This document shows, in pieces, positions 43,813 to 52,553 of a stretch of 64,000 nucleotides of DNA. Under the pieces are notes generated by a model that was given only the letters and a program-made list of their open reading frames with translations, made no database searches and was not told the DNA's origin. A program made the position numbers and the translations under genes. Source of the stretch: Leuconostoc kimchii IMSNU 11154 (GTDB lineage Bacteria; Bacillota; Bacilli; Lactobacillales; Lactobacillaceae); the NCBI RefSeq assembly GCF_000092505.1, contig NC_014136.1, positions 248,001 to 312,000 on the forward strand, written 5' to 3'. The first letter of the stretch is position 1. The number at the start of each line of letters is the position of its first letter.

Positions 43813-45468
43813 GTGATACAAAACGTGACATGGCATATTATTAATGCCAAAATTTTAGATGTCTTTAATCTACGATTCGATGATACGGAACTATGGATTG
43901 ATAAAAATCAAATTATTTACCGTGGTCATAGGTCAGATCTAAGTGCCATACACACATTTGATGCTCAAGGACAATATATCGTCCCTGGATTAATCGATGC
44001 GCACGTTCACATCGAAAGTTCTCTACTCGCACCCAGCGAATTCGGTAAACTCGTGTTATCTCATGGTATTACACGTATCTTTGCTGACCCACATGAAATT
44101 GCGAGTGTCTCTGGGGTTTCAGGAATCCAGTACATGCTAGAAGATGCGCGTCAATCGCCGTTACACATTCACTATATGTTACCCTCTTCGGTACCAGCCA
44201 CACCATTTGAACACGCTGGTGCTACCTTACATGCAGATGCGCTCAAACCTTTTTATAGTGTGCCAGAAGTTAATGGTTTGGCGGAAGTAATGGATTTTCC
44301 TGCGGTATTTAATGAAGATGAAGATATGCATCAAAAAATTGTTGATGCCCAATCTGCTGGCAAACACGTTGATGGTCATGCTTCCGGTTTATCACGTCAA
44401 CAGCTTGCCAGTTATCGTAAATACGGTATTGATACAGATCATGAGAGTGAAAATGCGCAACAGGCACTTGAACGCTTAAATGCAGGATTTTCAGTTTTTG
44501 TACGAGAAGGTACTGTAGAGCGTGACGAAATTGCTATTTTACCGGCAATTCATACAGCTAACCAGTCACATTTTTCATTTGCCACTGACGATAAAACAGC
44601 AAATGATATTCAAAATGAGGGATCCATTGATTTTAGCGTCAAATTAGCTATTAAACATGGCATGGAACCAGCTATGGCATTTACAATCAGTAGTTACAAT
44701 GCTGCACAAGCGCAACATATACAAAATGTTGGCGCTCTGACAGATGGCTTTGTGGCTGACTTAGTAGTTATCGACAAACTAACTGATTTTACTGTCCAAA
44801 AAACAATGGTTAATGGTGAATGGTATACAGCTCCTGAAACCACAGTAACCCCCTTGGCTAACCAGCAACTTAATTTTTCTCTTAGTGCAGCAGACCTCAC
44901 TTTACCCATCGATGCAACCAAACCCGCTCACGTCATTAATATTATGCCGCACCATATTACAACAGAGCATTTAGTGGAACACGTCCCTACAGTTGATAAT
45001 CTTTTTACACCCGATGACATTTATGCTAAAATAATTGTTGCAGAACGCTACCATGATCTGGGACACGGTATTGGCATTATCAAGGGATTTGGTCTCAAGT
45101 CAGGCGCAATTGCATCAACGATTGCTCATGATTCTCACAATGTCATTATTGCAGGAACCAATGATGCAGATATTATTTTAGCAGCCGATACATTACGTGA
45201 AATTGGCGGTGGCCAGGTTGTCGTGAATAACGGAGAAATCACCAAACTTCCCTTGGCTATTGGCGGTTTGATGTCTGATCAGTCATTCCAACATGTCATT
45301 AAGGCTAATAAAACATTACAACAAGCTTTTTCTAATATGAGTGATATTTCCTATGATCCTTTTCTAACGCTGTCATTTATGGCCCTACCTGTTATTCCTA
45401 GTCTAAAAATAACGGACCAAGGCTTATTCGATTTCAATCGTTTTTCATTCATACAAATTCAGGATTAA
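43813..45468 (+). CDS. ade: adenine deaminase
   Basis: Amidohydrolase-family enzyme, about 551 residues, that converts adenine to hypoxanthine and ammonia. Motifs: IVPGLIDAHVHIESSLLAPSEFGKLVLSHG (metal site H-x-H), DPHEIASVSG, and GHASGLSRQQL. The C-terminal half has HDSHNVIIAGTND and GGGQVVVNNGEI, typical of Ade/YerA. The frame opens at a TTG at 43795, but I prefer the GTG at 43813 because AAAGTGAG lies 7 nt before it. Hypoxanthine can be used by Hpt at 55485-56048. The unknown ORF downstream starts 2 bp after the stop. Confidence 0.93.
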   Translation: MIQNVTWHIINAKILDVFNLRFDDTELWIDKNQIIYRGHRSDLSAIHTFDAQGQYIVPGLIDAHVHIESSLLAPSEFGKLVLSHGITRIFADPHEIASVSGVSGIQYMLEDARQSPLHIHYMLPSSVPATPFEHAGATLHADALKPFYSVPEVNGLAEVMDFPAVFNEDEDMHQKIVDAQSAGKHVDGHASGLSRQQLASYRKYGIDTDHESENAQQALERLNAGFSVFVREGTVERDEIAILPAIHTANQSHFSFATDDKTANDIQNEGSIDFSVKLAIKHGMEPAMAFTISSYNAAQAQHIQNVGALTDGFVADLVVIDKLTDFTVQKTMVNGEWYTAPETTVTPLANQQLNFSLSAADLTLPIDATKPAHVINIMPHHITTEHLVEHVPTVDNLFTPDDIYAKIIVAERYHDLGHGIGIIKGFGLKSGAIASTIAHDSHNVIIAGTNDADIILAADTLREIGGGQVVVNNGEITKLPLAIGGLMSDQSFQHVIKANKTLQQAFSNMSDISYDPFLTLSFMALPVIPSLKITDQGLFDFNRFSFIQIQD

Positions 45469-45470
45469 TT

Positions 45471-45983
45471 ATGCAAACACTTAGTATCTCTCCAGAAAAA
45501 TTACTCACAGTTTTAATTGGTAAACCGATCGATATTGCTATTGATTATACCGGTTTGCTACTACTCGCGGCTGAAAAAAATACCAAAAATAACTTACCTT
45601 CTGAAATGGCTGGCGCCATTGTTTACTATGATAATCAAACAATTACCTTTGTTTCTCTTGTACACCCAATCAGCATACCAACAAAATTAGGTTTATTTAC
45701 CACAATAGACACAAAAATCCATCGTGAACCTTATAATTGGTTTGGACCACAGTCTTTAGTCATTGAAAAAAAATTAGCCGATTTTTCTAAAAATTATAAT
45801 GGTCCGATCACCGAGACAGGCGATATTCCTCGTGGCCTTATCCCAAATAATATTGCTGAACCGGCTATTTTATCTGATCGTTACTGGCTGGATTACACAA
45901 AGTTTGTTAACGATCCTAGTGGCCTTTTCGCCAGTCAAATTAAACCATTATTTAAAAAAACAAAAATAAAAAGTCGTTCTTGA
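45471..45983 (+). CDS. hypothetical protein, 170 residues, in operon with ade
   Basis: Starts 2 bp after ade and ends inside a perfect terminator palindrome. The product is soluble, about 170 residues, with no membrane helix, alternating hydrophobic strands (VLIGKPIDIAIDYTGLLLL, GAIVYYDNQTITFVSLV) and a basic tail (FKKTKIKSRS). I recognise no family or motif. Coupling to ade hints at a role near purine salvage, but nothing in the sequence proves it. Its last residues (SRS) are encoded by the arm of the terminator. Confidence 0.75.
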   Translation: MQTLSISPEKLLTVLIGKPIDIAIDYTGLLLLAAEKNTKNNLPSEMAGAIVYYDNQTITFVSLVHPISIPTKLGLFTTIDTKIHREPYNWFGPQSLVIEKKLADFSKNYNGPITETGDIPRGLIPNNIAEPAILSDRYWLDYTKFVNDPSGLFASQIKPLFKKTKIKSRS

Positions 45984-46013
45984 GAAACATATGTTTCTCA
46001 AGAACGACTTTTT
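45968..46013. terminator. bidirectional terminator, perfect 46-bp palindrome
   Basis: Two 23-nt arms, starting AAAAAGTCGTTCTTG and ending CAAGAACGACTTTTT, are exact reverse complements with no spacer. It ends the ade-ORF transcript (+) and the ftsK transcript (-). The ORF stop codon is inside the left arm. Confidence 0.92.
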
Positions 46014-46033
46014 AATTAAAACCAATTGATTAA

Positions 46034-48442
46034 CTAATCATGCTCAACGCCTGAACTACCGTCACTAATATTCACACGACGTGGACGTGAACCGTCTGCT
46101 GGACCAATATAACCACCCGCCTCTAAATCATCAATCAAGCGTGCAGCACGATTGTATCCAATACGAAACCGTCGCTGAAGCAAAGATGTGGATGCTTTCT
46201 GTTGCTCAACGATAAATTGAATTGCTTCTTGAAACAATTCATCTTCGCTGTCACCTTGACTAGCATTTTCGCTAGTATCTTGCGCAATTTCGTCATCAGT
46301 CACAGTCATCGCCTCTGAATATTGCGCTTCCTGTTGCGCCTTAACAAATTCCACCACATTAGTGACATCTGTATTACTAATAAATGCGCCTTGTACACGT
46401 TGTGTCGGTTTGCCTGGCGGTGCAAAAATCATATCTCCCTTACCTAACAATTTTTCGGCCCCATTACTATCCAAAATTGTGCGTGAATCAATACCAGAGG
46501 CTGTTCTAAATGCTATACGTCCAGGAATATTGCTTTTAATGGTACCATTAATAACTTTAACATCTGGCCTTTGTGTTGCTAAAATCATATGAATACCAGC
46601 TGCACGTGCTTTTGCCCCCAAACGTGCAATTGACACTTCAATCTCAGAACCCACCGTACTCATCAGATCGGCGAATTCATCAACAATAGCCACAATATAA
46701 GGCATTTTTTGCATAATTGAGGCACCAGATGTTTTTGCCTCGGAATTTTGTTTATCAACTGCTAAATTATATTCCCCAATATTACGTTTACCAAATTGTG
46801 CGAGTAGCTTATAACGGTTTTCCATTTCATCAACCACTTTTTGTAGTGATCGAGCTGCTTTACGTGGATCAGAAACCACGGGTGTCAAGAGATGTGGTAT
46901 ACCGTTATAAACAGATAGTTCAACTACCTTTGGATCAACCATCATTAACTTGACTTCGTTTGGTTTTGCTTTTAGTATCAGTGAAATGATGATTGCATTT
47001 AACCCAACTGATTTACCTGATCCTGTCGAACCAGCAATCAGCAAATGAGGCATGTCTGCTAGGTTAGCCATAATGATGTTACCAGTGACATCACGACCTA
47101 ATGGCACATTAAGCAAGTGTTTATCATCTTTGGGTGCCTGTTCTACCATGTCTCGGAAGCTTACAGTTGCTTGCGTATCATTGGGTACTTCGATACCAAC
47201 ATATGGTTTACCAGGAATTGGCGCTTCAATACGTATTGACTTCGCTGCTAAAGCCAATGCCAAATCATCTGCTAAATTAGCAATGCGATTAACTTTTACA
47301 CCTTGTCCTGGCTTCAGTTCATATTGTGTAACCGTTGGCCCAAGTGAAACACTTGTCACCTCAGCTTCAACACCAAAACTTAATAATGTATCATGAACCA
47401 ATCGTGATTTTTCAGTTAAACTTTGAAATTCTTGTGTTTGATCAGTCGGTGCCACTTGCGTTAACAAATCAAATGTCGGTAACTTGTAATCTGGATTATC
47501 TGTTGCTGGGGTACCGGTTGCCAGTTCAACTGACTCCTCATCAGATGTTGTTGATGTCTCATCATTTGTTACTGGATTATCTATTTGCTTCTCAGGCAGA
47601 TCAACAACTGGTTTATTTTCAGACGTTGGTCCTTGCCATTTGATTTCCGGTTCAACAAAATCAGCTACTTTAGGTGACACCTGTTCAGAATTTTGCCTAC
47701 TTAGTTCCGACGCATCCGCATCCACTGTTTTATGAACACCAAGTGGATCATCCCCATAATCAGTAATATCTTTTTTAGGACGGTTATTTTTTTTGAATAG
47801 TGGTGGACGAGCTGGCATATTAGCACGTTGCTCCTGAACGTAGGCTACACCCTCTTGTGCTTTTTCAATACCTTTTTGTGTCAAATCACGAGCTGGAATA
47901 CGGAAGAAAATAATAATGCCGCTGAATAACAAAACAATGGTCACAATCCATGTCCCAATATTTGACATTAAAGTAAATAATAAATGATACAGCGCTGCAC
48001 CAATGACACCACCACCTACCGGTGTGTTAGCTGATTTATTAACAAAATCTTGACCAATAATACGCAGTACTTCTTGCGTGTAGCCTTGACCATTTTTCAA
48101 TGTGTACGTAAAAAATAATAGTGATGACATAATGAGTAAAGAGGTAAACATCATCAATAAGCCGAACCAAAAATGTGTCGCGATTTTAGGCAATTTTTTA
48201 AATACAAAGTAATAAATAAGACCTGCTGTTAATGGTACTAAAAACCCAAGATACAAGTTACCGAAGAAAAAACGGAAAATATTCGCAATATATGAACCTA
48301 GTAAACCTAGCCTAAATATACCTAACACACCAAGGAGTGCGCTCGCTAAAATAGTAACATTTTTACTCACAATACTGCCTGTGCTTACTTTTCTTCGTGA
48401 TCTTGTTGTACGTCGCTTTTGTGGTGCTTTTCGAGTTGCCAA
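46034..48442 (-). CDS. ftsK: FtsK/SpoIIIE-type DNA translocase
   Basis: Septal DNA pump, 802 residues. The start is a TTG at 48442 with an AAGGTG ribosome site 7 nt upstream. Four transmembrane helices (about 28-185) anchor it. An acidic Pro/Thr-rich linker (about 215-320) follows, then the motor with alpha/beta RecA-like domains (LIAGSTGSGKSVGLNAII Walker A; PYIVAIVDEFADLM Walker B) and a C-terminal winged-helix gamma domain (TSLLQRRFRIGYNRAARLIDDLEAGGYIGP) that reads polarity sites. It pumps chromosome ends and helps dimer resolution at division. Length and layout are normal. Confidence 0.96.
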   Translation of the reverse strand: MATRKAPQKRRTTRSRRKVSTGSIVSKNVTILASALLGVLGIFRLGLLGSYIANIFRFFFGNLYLGFLVPLTAGLIYYFVFKKLPKIATHFWFGLLMMFTSLLIMSSLLFFTYTLKNGQGYTQEVLRIIGQDFVNKSANTPVGGGVIGAALYHLLFTLMSNIGTWIVTIVLLFSGIIIFFRIPARDLTQKGIEKAQEGVAYVQEQRANMPARPPLFKKNNRPKKDITDYGDDPLGVHKTVDADASELSRQNSEQVSPKVADFVEPEIKWQGPTSENKPVVDLPEKQIDNPVTNDETSTTSDEESVELATGTPATDNPDYKLPTFDLLTQVAPTDQTQEFQSLTEKSRLVHDTLLSFGVEAEVTSVSLGPTVTQYELKPGQGVKVNRIANLADDLALALAAKSIRIEAPIPGKPYVGIEVPNDTQATVSFRDMVEQAPKDDKHLLNVPLGRDVTGNIIMANLADMPHLLIAGSTGSGKSVGLNAIIISLILKAKPNEVKLMMVDPKVVELSVYNGIPHLLTPVVSDPRKAARSLQKVVDEMENRYKLLAQFGKRNIGEYNLAVDKQNSEAKTSGASIMQKMPYIVAIVDEFADLMSTVGSEIEVSIARLGAKARAAGIHMILATQRPDVKVINGTIKSNIPGRIAFRTASGIDSRTILDSNGAEKLLGKGDMIFAPPGKPTQRVQGAFISNTDVTNVVEFVKAQQEAQYSEAMTVTDDEIAQDTSENASQGDSEDELFQEAIQFIVEQQKASTSLLQRRFRIGYNRAARLIDDLEAGGYIGPADGSRPRRVNISDGSSGVEHD

Positions 48443-48545
48443 TTATTTTCACCTTTAAGATTAATTAATTCCTGATACTTCATTTTATCACGAAATTCAG
48501 GCAAACAGCTATGCCTTTCGATTTTACAAGCCGTTAATATAATAT

Positions 48546-48570
48546 AAAAAGTCGCAACCGAAGTTGCGAC
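48546..48570 (-). terminator. terminator of the tRNA-Glu transcript
   Basis: GTCGCAAC-TTCG-GTTGCGAC followed by TTTTT on the minus strand, 6 bp after the tRNA 3' end. Confidence 0.88.
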
Positions 48571-48576
48571 TTGATA

Positions 48577-48648
48577 TAGCTCGTGAGAGAATCGAACTCT
48601 CGATTCCGCCGTGAAAGGGCAGCGTCTTAGCCACTTGACCAACGAGCC
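48577..48648 (-). tRNA. tRNA-Glu (UUC anticodon)
   Basis: 72-nt gene beginning GGCTCGTTGGTCAAGTGGC and ending ACGAGCTA. The cloverleaf is complete: 7-bp acceptor, D arm, anticodon stem CTGCC/GGCGG around CTTTCAC (anticodon TTC), and T arm GAGAG-TTCGATT-CTCTC. CCA is not encoded. The first acceptor pair is G1-U72, a wobble. It has its own promoter and terminator, between ftsK and trmL. Confidence 0.96.
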
Positions 48649-48685
48649 ATGGTCAGTGTAATTTCATTGCTGAAACAACTATACT

Positions 48686-48714
48686 AGAATACCAAGAAAT
48701 AAAATAACTGTCAA
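48686..48714 (-). promoter_or_regulatory. tRNA-Glu promoter
   Basis: TTGACA (48709-48714) and TATTCT (48686-48691) on the minus strand with a 17-nt spacer, ending about 38 bp before the tRNA 5' end. Confidence 0.8.
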
Positions 48715-48717
48715 GAA

Positions 48718-49230
48718 CTATTTTAACTTATCTTGTTCATAAGTATGAATCGTATCCAACTTGGGAAACGCTTGTTGTCGCAAGGCTTCATACAAAACAA
48801 TTGCTACCGTATTTGATAAATTCAATGATCGAATATGTGTATCATTTTGTGGAATACGAATGGCCTTTTCTGGATTTTGTCGCATAAACACTTCTGGAAG
48901 GCCTGTCGTCTCCTTACCAAACAAGAAATAATGATCTCCCTCAGTTTCACCATAGTTTGGTTGTGTATAATCCATATTCGCAAATTTTGATACTAAGTAA
49001 AGATGATCTTGTTCACCTAAAGTATCTAAAAAATCAGGTAAACTATCATGCTTAACTAACTGCACATGCTCCCAATAATCTAGTCCAGCGCGTTTAACAT
49101 GCTTATCATCGAGATCAAACCCCAACGGCTCGATCAAGTGCAAAACAGCATTAGTTCCAGCAGTTGTACGTGCTATGTTACCAGTATTTGCCGGCATTAA
49201 TGGTTCAAACAATACGATATGATTTGTCAT
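48718..49230 (-). CDS. trmL: tRNA (cytidine/uridine-34-2'-O)-methyltransferase
   Basis: SPOUT-class methyltransferase, 170 residues, that methylates the ribose of wobble C34 or U34 in tRNA-Leu isoacceptors. Signatures: LFEPLMPANTGNIARTTAGT, LIEPLGFDLDDKHVKRAGLDYW, LFGKETTGLPE and IRSLNLSNTVAIVLYEALRQQ, which forms the knotted SAM site. The ATG overlaps the stop of the permease gene as ATGA, so the two are translated together. Length is typical of YibK/CspR. Confidence 0.93.
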   Translation of the reverse strand: MTNHIVLFEPLMPANTGNIARTTAGTNAVLHLIEPLGFDLDDKHVKRAGLDYWEHVQLVKHDSLPDFLDTLGEQDHLYLVSKFANMDYTQPNYGETEGDHYFLFGKETTGLPEVFMRQNPEKAIRIPQNDTHIRSLNLSNTVAIVLYEALRQQAFPKLDTIHTYEQDKLK

Positions 49231-50393
49231 CTTAACTCTTCTTCCACTTCTACTTCATCTTTATAAAAATCAGAATTGGCGCGCCACCAAGTAAATAATC
49301 GTGTCACAATAACTTTTGCAACAGCATACGTTGGTACAGCTAATATTACGCCAAGCACCCCAAAAATATGGCCGCTACTCAATAAAACAACAATGACAGT
49401 GACAGGATGAATAGACAAGGCTTCACCCAATATTTTTGGTGCAATTACATGCCCTTCTATAGGTTGCTCAATAGCCAAAACAATAATGGCTAATAATAGT
49501 AATTTTGGTCCCCCAGCTATTAAAGCAACTGTCCACACTGGCACTTGTGCTATGATTGAGCCGACATATGGTATCATGTTGAAAAAACCTGCCATCAAAG
49601 CGAGCAAAATACCATATGGCAAACCAATAATCGTAAACCCTATACTGAACATAATCGTCACTGCAAAAGCCACACCAAGCTGTCCACGAATATATTGCGC
49701 AATTTGTTTACTGATGTCACTCAATAACTCCTGAAGTGAGTGTTTTGCTTTTGGGGGAAATTTTTCAGCTATAAATCCTGAAAATTTATGACCATCCAAT
49801 AACATATAATACAAAATAAACGGTGTCGCCACGGCCGTGATACCAACAGTTGTCAAAGTGGATGCAAATGAACTAATTCCTGCCACGCCACTAGTCAGGT
49901 ACTTGCGACTCCAATCAATCATATTTTGATTAATATCAGTGTTTGTGTTATTTAAAAACTCACGAACAGGCGCAAATTGACTAGACTTAAACGTTTCATT
50001 AATGAAGCGTTGACTGGTATGCCAATATCCAGGCCAATTGTCTATAAAAGTGACCACTTGGCTACGAAGCACCAATACAACTAATGTAATAATACCACCT
50101 GCTGCTGCAAGTAGTAATATTAAAATTAATCCAATCGATAAATTACGAGGTAATCGTGTATACTTACTAATAAATTTAACAGCTGGGCTTAAAAGATAAT
50201 ACAGTACACCAGCAATCAAAATAGGTGCGCCAACGGCTGTAAATAGTGCACGAACGGGTTCTAAAATAAACCGTACCTGCCACCCAAGAAATAGAATGAG
50301 TAGCAAGAGCAAAATAACAAGTAGCCCGTTGAGTAGGTTATTTCCTGAAAACCAACGTCTATACCATAATTGTTCTTCTTTGTTTTTTAACAC
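49227..50393 (-). CDS. AI-2E/PerM-family membrane transporter
   Basis: About 388 residues. I set the start at a GTG at 50393 because GGAGG lies 5 nt upstream; the frame itself opens at a TTG at 50405. There are about eight hydrophobic segments: two near 25-95, one near 95-125, a soluble loop (about 125-195) and a C-terminal group with GLPYGILLALMAGFFNMIPYVGSI, the family hallmark. Members have been linked to AI-2 export (TqsA) or to sodium/proton exchange. Which applies here is unknown; no luxS or lsr genes are in the window. Confidence 0.88.
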   Translation of the reverse strand: MLKNKEEQLWYRRWFSGNNLLNGLLVILLLLLILFLGWQVRFILEPVRALFTAVGAPILIAGVLYYLLSPAVKFISKYTRLPRNLSIGLILILLLAAAGGIITLVVLVLRSQVVTFIDNWPGYWHTSQRFINETFKSSQFAPVREFLNNTNTDINQNMIDWSRKYLTSGVAGISSFASTLTTVGITAVATPFILYYMLLDGHKFSGFIAEKFPPKAKHSLQELLSDISKQIAQYIRGQLGVAFAVTIMFSIGFTIIGLPYGILLALMAGFFNMIPYVGSIIAQVPVWTVALIAGGPKLLLLAIIVLAIEQPIEGHVIAPKILGEALSIHPVTVIVVLLSSGHIFGVLGVILAVPTYAVAKVIVTRLFTWWRANSDFYKDEVEVEEELR

Positions 50394-50519
50394 AAGTTCC
50401 TCCAAGTTATGAATTGTTTTAAATCATCTAACCATGTTCTAATCAATCAATATGAATGATACTGTTACCTTATATATTACCATATTTCAAACAACTGATG
50501 GCGTGAAAACACCGTTATA

Positions 50520-50548
50520 TTGTCACGAAAGTAGTCAAATATGATAAT
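50520..50548 (+). promoter_or_regulatory. promoter of mvaD-mvaK2-fni
   Basis: TTGTCA (50520-50525) and GATAAT (50543-50548) with a 17-nt spacer, ending 34 bp before the mvaD ATG at 50583. Confidence 0.65.
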
Positions 50549-50582
50549 ATTAAATTATCTTATATTTTTAGAAAGAATACTT

Positions 50583-51533
50583 ATGCCTACAACAGCCACA
50601 GCACATACTAATATTGCATTTATTAAATATTGGGGTAAAAAAGATGCGCGCTTAAATTTACCGACAACCAGTTCTTTATCCCTAACACTCTCACAATTTT
50701 ATACAACAACAACAGTCACACAAAACACCGACAAAGATCAACTTGTTTTAAACGGTGAGCTAGCCGACCCTACTAGAATACATCATTTTTTAAATACAAT
50801 ACGTGATATCCTTGGTGATTTTCCTGCTGTGACAGTCACTTCAGAAAACCATGTGCCAACCAGTGCAGGTCTAGCCTCTTCGGCTTCATCTTTCGCTGCG
50901 CTAACAGGTGCAGTAACAAGAGAAATGGGATTTGATTTGTCTAATCAATCCTTATCTCGGTTAGCACGCCGTGGATCTGGTTCCGCCTCACGATCGTTTT
51001 ACAGTCACTTTGCTATCTGGCATGCTGGTATGGATGATGCCTCATCTTTTGCTGAAAGTTTAAATGCCCCTGACATGCCGATTGCCCTTGTCGTTGCCGA
51101 AGTGTCCACTTCAGCAAAGAAAGTGAGCTCAAGTGATGGCATGCAACGTGCAATCACTTCACCAAACTACGATGATTGGCTCAACCGCAGCGCGACACAA
51201 TTTATGGATATGCAGTCTGCCATTCAACAATCAGACATCGAAAAAATTGGTACGCTTGCTGAAGAAAACGCTTTAGCTATGCATGCGCTTAATCTCACTG
51301 CACGCCATAAACCATTCACCTATTTCACGCAAGAAACCCAACAAATACTTGCCCTAGTATCAGATTTACGACGACAAGGGATCCTAGCCTTCGCAACAAT
51401 GGATGCTGGTCCAAACGTCAAAATTATAACGACTTTAAATGATGCACCAAAAATTGTTACAGCACTACATTCTGCTTTACCATATATCCATCTCGAAACT
51501 GCTACAAGCGGATCAGGTATTACCTATGACTAA
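50583..51533 (+). CDS. mvaD: diphosphomevalonate decarboxylase
   Basis: Makes isopentenyl diphosphate from mevalonate diphosphate with ATP and loss of CO2. 316 residues from the ATG at 50583, chosen because TATAHTNIAFIKYWGKKD is the family N-terminus; the open frame extends upstream to 50541. Other motifs are VPTSAGLASSASSFAAL (ATP loop of the GHMP fold), RRGSGSASRSFY and FATMDAGPNVKII. It is first of three pathway genes and overlaps mvaK2 by 8 bp. The ribosome site (AGAAAG) is weak. Confidence 0.95.
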   Translation: MPTTATAHTNIAFIKYWGKKDARLNLPTTSSLSLTLSQFYTTTTVTQNTDKDQLVLNGELADPTRIHHFLNTIRDILGDFPAVTVTSENHVPTSAGLASSASSFAALTGAVTREMGFDLSNQSLSRLARRGSGSASRSFYSHFAIWHAGMDDASSFAESLNAPDMPIALVVAEVSTSAKKVSSSDGMQRAITSPNYDDWLNRSATQFMDMQSAIQQSDIEKIGTLAEENALAMHALNLTARHKPFTYFTQETQQILALVSDLRRQGILAFATMDAGPNVKIITTLNDAPKIVTALHSALPYIHLETATSGSGITYD

Positions 51534-52551
51534 AGTTAATATTCCAGGTAAACTCTTTTTGGCAGGTGAATATGCGATTACACATCCTGGCAATACTGCT
51601 ATAATTGCTACAATAACAACTGGTTTAACCATTGAGATACAGGATGCCCAGAAGAACCTATCTGTTGCCAAGTCAAACACAATTACAAAGTATTGGCAGT
51701 TTCAAATGGGTGTCACAGAAGACCAATATACTGATGACTGGCGTTATGTCCGTGCAGCCATTAAACTACTTGATGACTATGTCACTAACCATCAGATCCA
51801 TTCTCATCTAAATAATGTTAACATTACTATTTCAAGCCATTTAAATAGTAAATCTGGTAAAATCGGACTAGGCTCTTCGGCAGCAGTTGTTGTTGGCATC
51901 ATTGAAGCTTTGGATAGACACTTCCATCTTCAATTACCAATCTTGACGCGATTTAAATTAGCTGGTTTAGCCCATTTGCATGTCCAAAAAAATGGCTCAT
52001 TAGGTGATATTGCAGCAATTACTTACGGTGGTATCATTGCTTACCAAAGTCCAGATTTGTCCTTATTGCCACACATCAACCAGCAGTGGCTTAACCCAGA
52101 CATTGTTGACATGGCTTGGCCGTCTCTAGACATTATCTCGTTGCCATGGCCCGTAAATTGGCAAATACTACTTGGTGCTACACATGAATCAGCAGACACC
52201 AAGGTAGCTATTTCACATACCCAATTAACACCTCAATTTTTATCTCAAAGCCAACAAATTGTTCAAGAATTAATTAACACGATTATTGACGTTAATTATC
52301 ATAAATTGACCATCAAATTACGTGCTAATCAAACACTGCTTACCAATCAACTGCCTACAGGCTATGTCACACCAAAGCTCGCCTTTCTACTGACTACCTT
52401 AGGCGATACTGCTGGTAAAATTAGTGGTGCTGGCTTTGGTGACAATGGATTTGCTATCCTTAACAGTCATAATGACATTTTAGCGAATACTTGGAAATCT
52501 TACGGTATTGATGCACAAATTATCAGTATTTCACCACAGAAACGGGGCTAA
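51526..52551 (+). CDS. mvaK2: phosphomevalonate kinase
   Basis: GHMP kinase that adds the second phosphate to mevalonate 5-phosphate, 341 residues from the ATG at 51526. That start fits the family N-terminus (VNIPGKLFLAGEYAITHPGN) and has an AGGT site 7 nt upstream; the frame is open from 51439. The ATP loop is SGKIGLGSSAAVVVG, and motif 3 is GKISGAGFGDNGFA. It overlaps mvaD and is followed 2 bp later by fni. Mevalonate kinase itself is encoded separately at 19760-20692. Confidence 0.94.
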   Translation: MTKVNIPGKLFLAGEYAITHPGNTAIIATITTGLTIEIQDAQKNLSVAKSNTITKYWQFQMGVTEDQYTDDWRYVRAAIKLLDDYVTNHQIHSHLNNVNITISSHLNSKSGKIGLGSSAAVVVGIIEALDRHFHLQLPILTRFKLAGLAHLHVQKNGSLGDIAAITYGGIIAYQSPDLSLLPHINQQWLNPDIVDMAWPSLDIISLPWPVNWQILLGATHESADTKVAISHTQLTPQFLSQSQQIVQELINTIIDVNYHKLTIKLRANQTLLTNQLPTGYVTPKLAFLLTTLGDTAGKISGAGFGDNGFAILNSHNDILANTWKSYGIDAQIISISPQKRG

Positions 52552-52553
52552 TA

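Noticed and set aside
47052..47396. 114-codon plus-strand ORF opposite ftsK
   Set aside because: Shadow frame of the FtsK motor domain; no start signals.
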